DNA of 8,457 nucleotides from Gemmobacter sp. (lineage in GTDB: Bacteria > Pseudomonadota > Alphaproteobacteria > Rhodobacterales > Rhodobacteraceae): assembly GCA_030656535.1 (NCBI GenBank), contig JAUSPL010000241.1:1-8457 (forward strand), written 5' to 3'. The position numbers and the translations under genes are program-made. Below, one piece after another: positions 6,217 through 8,457 of this stretch (position 1 is the first letter of the stretch; each line of letters opens with the position of its first letter). The notes under the pieces were generated by a model. It ran no database searches and was not told where the DNA came from. It saw nothing but the letters and a program-made list of their open reading frames with translations.

Positions 6217-7785
6217 GTGCAACAAGTGCAAACACTTTGGACAAAGCTCGATAATCGCCGTCGCCTGGTGGTTGCGGGGGTTACATTGGCAATGTTCCTC
6301 GCGGTGCTTGGCGTTGCGCGGATGGCGTCCTCACCCTCGATGGCATTGCTGTATGCCGGACTGGATTCAGCTGCCGCAGGGGATGTGGTGCGGGTTCTGG
6401 ATCAGCGCGGCGCTGCGTTCGAGGTTCGAGGCGATTCGATCTGGGTTGCATCACCCCAACGGGATCAGCTGCGCATGAGCCTTGCGGGCGAAGGATTGCC
6501 CGCGACCGGAGGCGCCGGGTATGAGCTTCTGGATGCATTGTCAGGATTTGGAACCACGTCGCAGATGTTCGATGCCGCCTATTTGCGTGCAAAAGAGGGA
6601 GAGCTGGCCCGAACGATTGCGACCAGCCCGCAAATACGCTCCGCAAGGGTGCATATCGCACAATCATCCACGCAACCGTTTCGCAGAGACCAAAAAGCGA
6701 CGGCAGCGGTGACCGTGTCAACCACGACCGGCAGTCTGGATCAGGCGCAAGCCCGTGCATTGAAATACCTTGTGGCATCAGCCGTGTCCGGTCTGTCGCC
6801 AGAGGATGTGGCCGTGATTGACGCGGCAGGTGGGCTGATCCAGACCGGCGACGACAGGACCATGGGCGGGCGCACCGCCGATGACCGCGCGGCAGAGATG
6901 AAACACAGTATCGAGCGCCTGCTTGCCGCACGCGTTGGACCTGGGAAAGCCCTTGTGGAGGTGTCGCTGGATCTGGTCACCGAGCGCGAGTCGATTACCG
7001 AACGCAGATTCGACCCGACCACGCGCGTCGTGATCTCTACCGAGACCGAGGAACGAACGAATTCCTCAACCGGGTCTGGCGCGGGGGTGACTGTGGCCTC
7101 AAACCTGCCGGACGGAGATGCCGCATCGGGCGATTCGTCATCGTCGCAAGCTGCTGAAACCCGCGAGAGAGTCAATTACGAGGTGTCAGAAACATCTCGC
7201 GAACTGCAACGCGCGCCCGGAGGCGTGCGCCGGCAGACTGTGGCGGTGCTGGTCGATGGCATCCGGGCACCTGACGGCGTATGGACACCGCGGCCGGACG
7301 CAGAACTTGCTGACTTGCGCGACCTTGTCGCATCTGCAAGCGGATTTGACGCAGACCGCGGCGATGTCATCACCCTGAAGACAATGGAGTTTCAGGTTCT
7401 TGATCCGAGAGGCAGCCTGTCAGAAGACTCTATTCTGTCTGGCCTGGACGTAATGACGCTGATCCAGCTTGCAGTCGCGTCTCTGGTCGCGCTGGTTCTG
7501 GGACTGTTCGTGCTACGGCCGATTCTGTCGCCTATGCGCCGGGCACCCATGCCACTGGCCCTGCCGTCAACGGATGCAACAGGCAAGACGCGGACCGTCT
7601 TGACCGGTGAAATCGACGATGGAACAGATTTGCCACCGCTTTCGGTCATCTCGGACCGCGAACACTCCCATGACACGCCAACCGATCCTGTTGACCGACT
7701 GCGTCGGCTGATTGAAGCACGCCAGACAGAATCGGTAGAGATTCTGCGCGGCTGGATGGAAGATCGCGAGGAGTCCCGTCGATGA
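6217..7785 (+). CDS. fliF: Flagellar MS-ring protein FliF
   Basis: FliF builds the MS ring in the inner membrane, the base on which the rotor and export gate assemble. Read from GTG it has 522 residues, near the family norm. Membrane segment 1 is at about 17-38. The YscJ/FliF ring-building domains follow (SMALLYAGLDSAAAGDVVRVLDQRG, MFDAAYLRAKEGELARTIATSPQIRSARVHIA, ALKYLVASAVSGLSPEDVAVIDAAGG). A Ser/Thr-rich, low-complexity collar comes next, closing with the typical NYEVSETSRELQRAPGGVRR and VAVLVDG. Membrane segment 2 is at about 415-435. The C-terminal 33 residues (DPVDRLRRLIEARQTESVEILRGWM...) fit the FliG-binding tail. The stop overlaps the next gene by 4 bases. An alternative ATG at 6172 would add 15 residues. 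It should be the first gene of the plus-strand operon, likely under CtrA control. Confidence 0.95.
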   Translation: MQQVQTLWTKLDNRRRLVVAGVTLAMFLAVLGVARMASSPSMALLYAGLDSAAAGDVVRVLDQRGAAFEVRGDSIWVASPQRDQLRMSLAGEGLPATGGAGYELLDALSGFGTTSQMFDAAYLRAKEGELARTIATSPQIRSARVHIAQSSTQPFRRDQKATAAVTVSTTTGSLDQAQARALKYLVASAVSGLSPEDVAVIDAAGGLIQTGDDRTMGGRTADDRAAEMKHSIERLLAARVGPGKALVEVSLDLVTERESITERRFDPTTRVVISTETEERTNSSTGSGAGVTVASNLPDGDAASGDSSSSQAAETRERVNYEVSETSRELQRAPGGVRRQTVAVLVDGIRAPDGVWTPRPDAELADLRDLVASASGFDADRGDVITLKTMEFQVLDPRGSLSEDSILSGLDVMTLIQLAVASLVALVLGLFVLRPILSPMRRAPMPLALPSTDATGKTRTVLTGEIDDGTDLPPLSVISDREHSHDTPTDPVDRLRRLIEARQTESVEILRGWMEDREESRR

Positions 7786-8381
7786 TCCGCAGGTTGCAGC
7801 TTGAGGTTTTTGAAACAGAGACAATCCAGAACACATCAACCGTGGTCATGGACGGGTCGGAACTGGAAGAGGCGCGTCTGGTCTCGTTCGAATCCGGCTA
7901 CAAGGCAGGGTGGGATGACGCGGTTGCTGCACAGACGGACGACCAAATGGCTCAGCGCGACGAGATCGCGCGCGCGCTGCAAGGACTTTCGTTCACGTAT
8001 CATGAGGCTCGCAACCATATCCTTCGCGCGCTAAAGCCGCTTGTCACGGATATTGCATCGCGCTTTCTGCCCGACATAGCGCGCGCGAGTTTGCCCCATA
8101 TGGTGGCAGAAACCCTGATGCCATTTGCTGAAATGGCCGCTGAGGCGCCAATTCGGGTGCACCTGCACCCCTCCAGTCGTCTCAGCGTCGAAGAACTGCT
8201 GGGTACCGATCCAGGGCTGCCACTGATCTTGATTGAAGAATCTTCGCTGTCGCCGGGCCAGGTCTGGATACGGCTTGGGGATCAGGAAACCCAGATCGAC
8301 CTTGACGGAGCCCTGACTGCGATCCGCACTGTGCTCGACGACTTCTTTTCCGCTGCCAAAAAGGACTATTCACATGGATGA
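7782..8381 (+). CDS. fliH: FliH/FlbE-like flagellar export ATPase regulator
   Basis: FliH is a cytoplasmic protein that binds the export ATPase FliI and ties it to FliN at the C ring. This 199-residue protein is poorly conserved, as usual for the family. It shows the GYKAGWDDA motif at 39-47 (compare the common GY..G start of FliH coils), a charged helical stretch to about 115, and a C-terminal domain ending in SPGQVWIRLGDQETQIDLDGALTAI, like the FliH tail that follows a compact beta unit. Its place between fliF and fliN matches flbE in the Caulobacter fliF-fliG-flbE-fliN operon. GGAG precedes the ATG within fliF, the start overlaps the fliF stop, and the end overlaps fliN by 8 bases. The call rests mainly on gene order and these motifs. 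Confidence 0.75.
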   Translation: MIRRLQLEVFETETIQNTSTVVMDGSELEEARLVSFESGYKAGWDDAVAAQTDDQMAQRDEIARALQGLSFTYHEARNHILRALKPLVTDIASRFLPDIARASLPHMVAETLMPFAEMAAEAPIRVHLHPSSRLSVEELLGTDPGLPLILIEESSLSPGQVWIRLGDQETQIDLDGALTAIRTVLDDFFSAAKKDYSHG

Positions 8382-8457
8382 CCCAACCCTTTCCGACGCC
8401 AATAATCCCTTCGGCCAAGTTCCTATCGAAATCACTATCTCGGTGGGCAAGGCGCGA
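8374..8457 (+). CDS. fliN: Flagellar motor switch protein FliN, N-terminal fragment
   Basis: Only the first 28 codons are in the window (MDDPTLSDANNPFGQVPIEITISVGKAR). FliN is a C-ring protein that takes part in switching and in docking the export apparatus. The visible part has the short acidic leader and then the first strand of the SpoA domain, VPIEITISVGKAR, close to the family pattern (I/V)PV(D/E)(V/I)TV.LG..R. AAGGA lies 8 bases before the ATG, inside the end of the fliH-like gene. Cut off by the window edge, not truncated in nature as far as can be seen. Confidence 0.85.
   Translation, partial: MDDPTLSDANNPFGQVPIEITISVGKAR

Overview
The window looks like part of an alphaproteobacterial chromosome, most likely from the Rhodobacterales (Roseobacter/Rhodobacter group). 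The grounds are the high GC content, the flagellar proteins (short FliL, MotE-family protein, FlbE-like FliH), and a CtrA-type TTAA-N7-TTAA box in the divergent flagellar promoter region. It holds the edge of a decayed insertion sequence followed by a compact flagellar motor locus of two divergent operons.

Bases 1 to about 1430 hold the 3' part of an IS1182-family element. Its DDE transposase is open from base 2 but broken twice: by 40 extra bases near 233-272, which contain an imperfect direct repeat, and by one lost base near 560. The reading frame returns to the original one, but the protein cannot be made intact. All three catalytic acidic positions can still be read. About 200 noncoding bases follow before the flagellar genes.

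Bases 1458-6100 (minus strand) form a tightly packed operon, read fliL, a small membrane/coiled-coil protein, a motE-like gene, motA, then a large exported AMIN-like/helical-repeat protein. Two junctions are 4-base ATGA overlaps, one gap is 9 bases and one is 61 bases. The products suit the stator side of the motor: FliL and MotA in the membrane, with a MotE-like protein and a large periplasmic protein that could be a MotE/MotC-like pair. motB is not in the window.

Bases 6101-6216 are the divergent control region. It carries a 14-of-15-type CtrA box (CTAA-N7-TTAA) placed to serve both operons. A ribosome binding site points to GTG at 6217 as the true fliF start, not the upstream ATG at 6172.

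Bases 6217-8457 (plus strand) begin the rotor/export operon: fliF, a FliH/FlbE-like gene, and the first 28 codons of fliN, all overlapping. fliG, which lies between fliF and flbE in Caulobacter, is absent here.

No wholly new system is evident. The points most worth following are the uncharacterised stator-operon proteins (the 750-residue exported protein and the 127-residue protein), the shared CtrA site, and the decayed IS lying directly against the 3' end of the operon.
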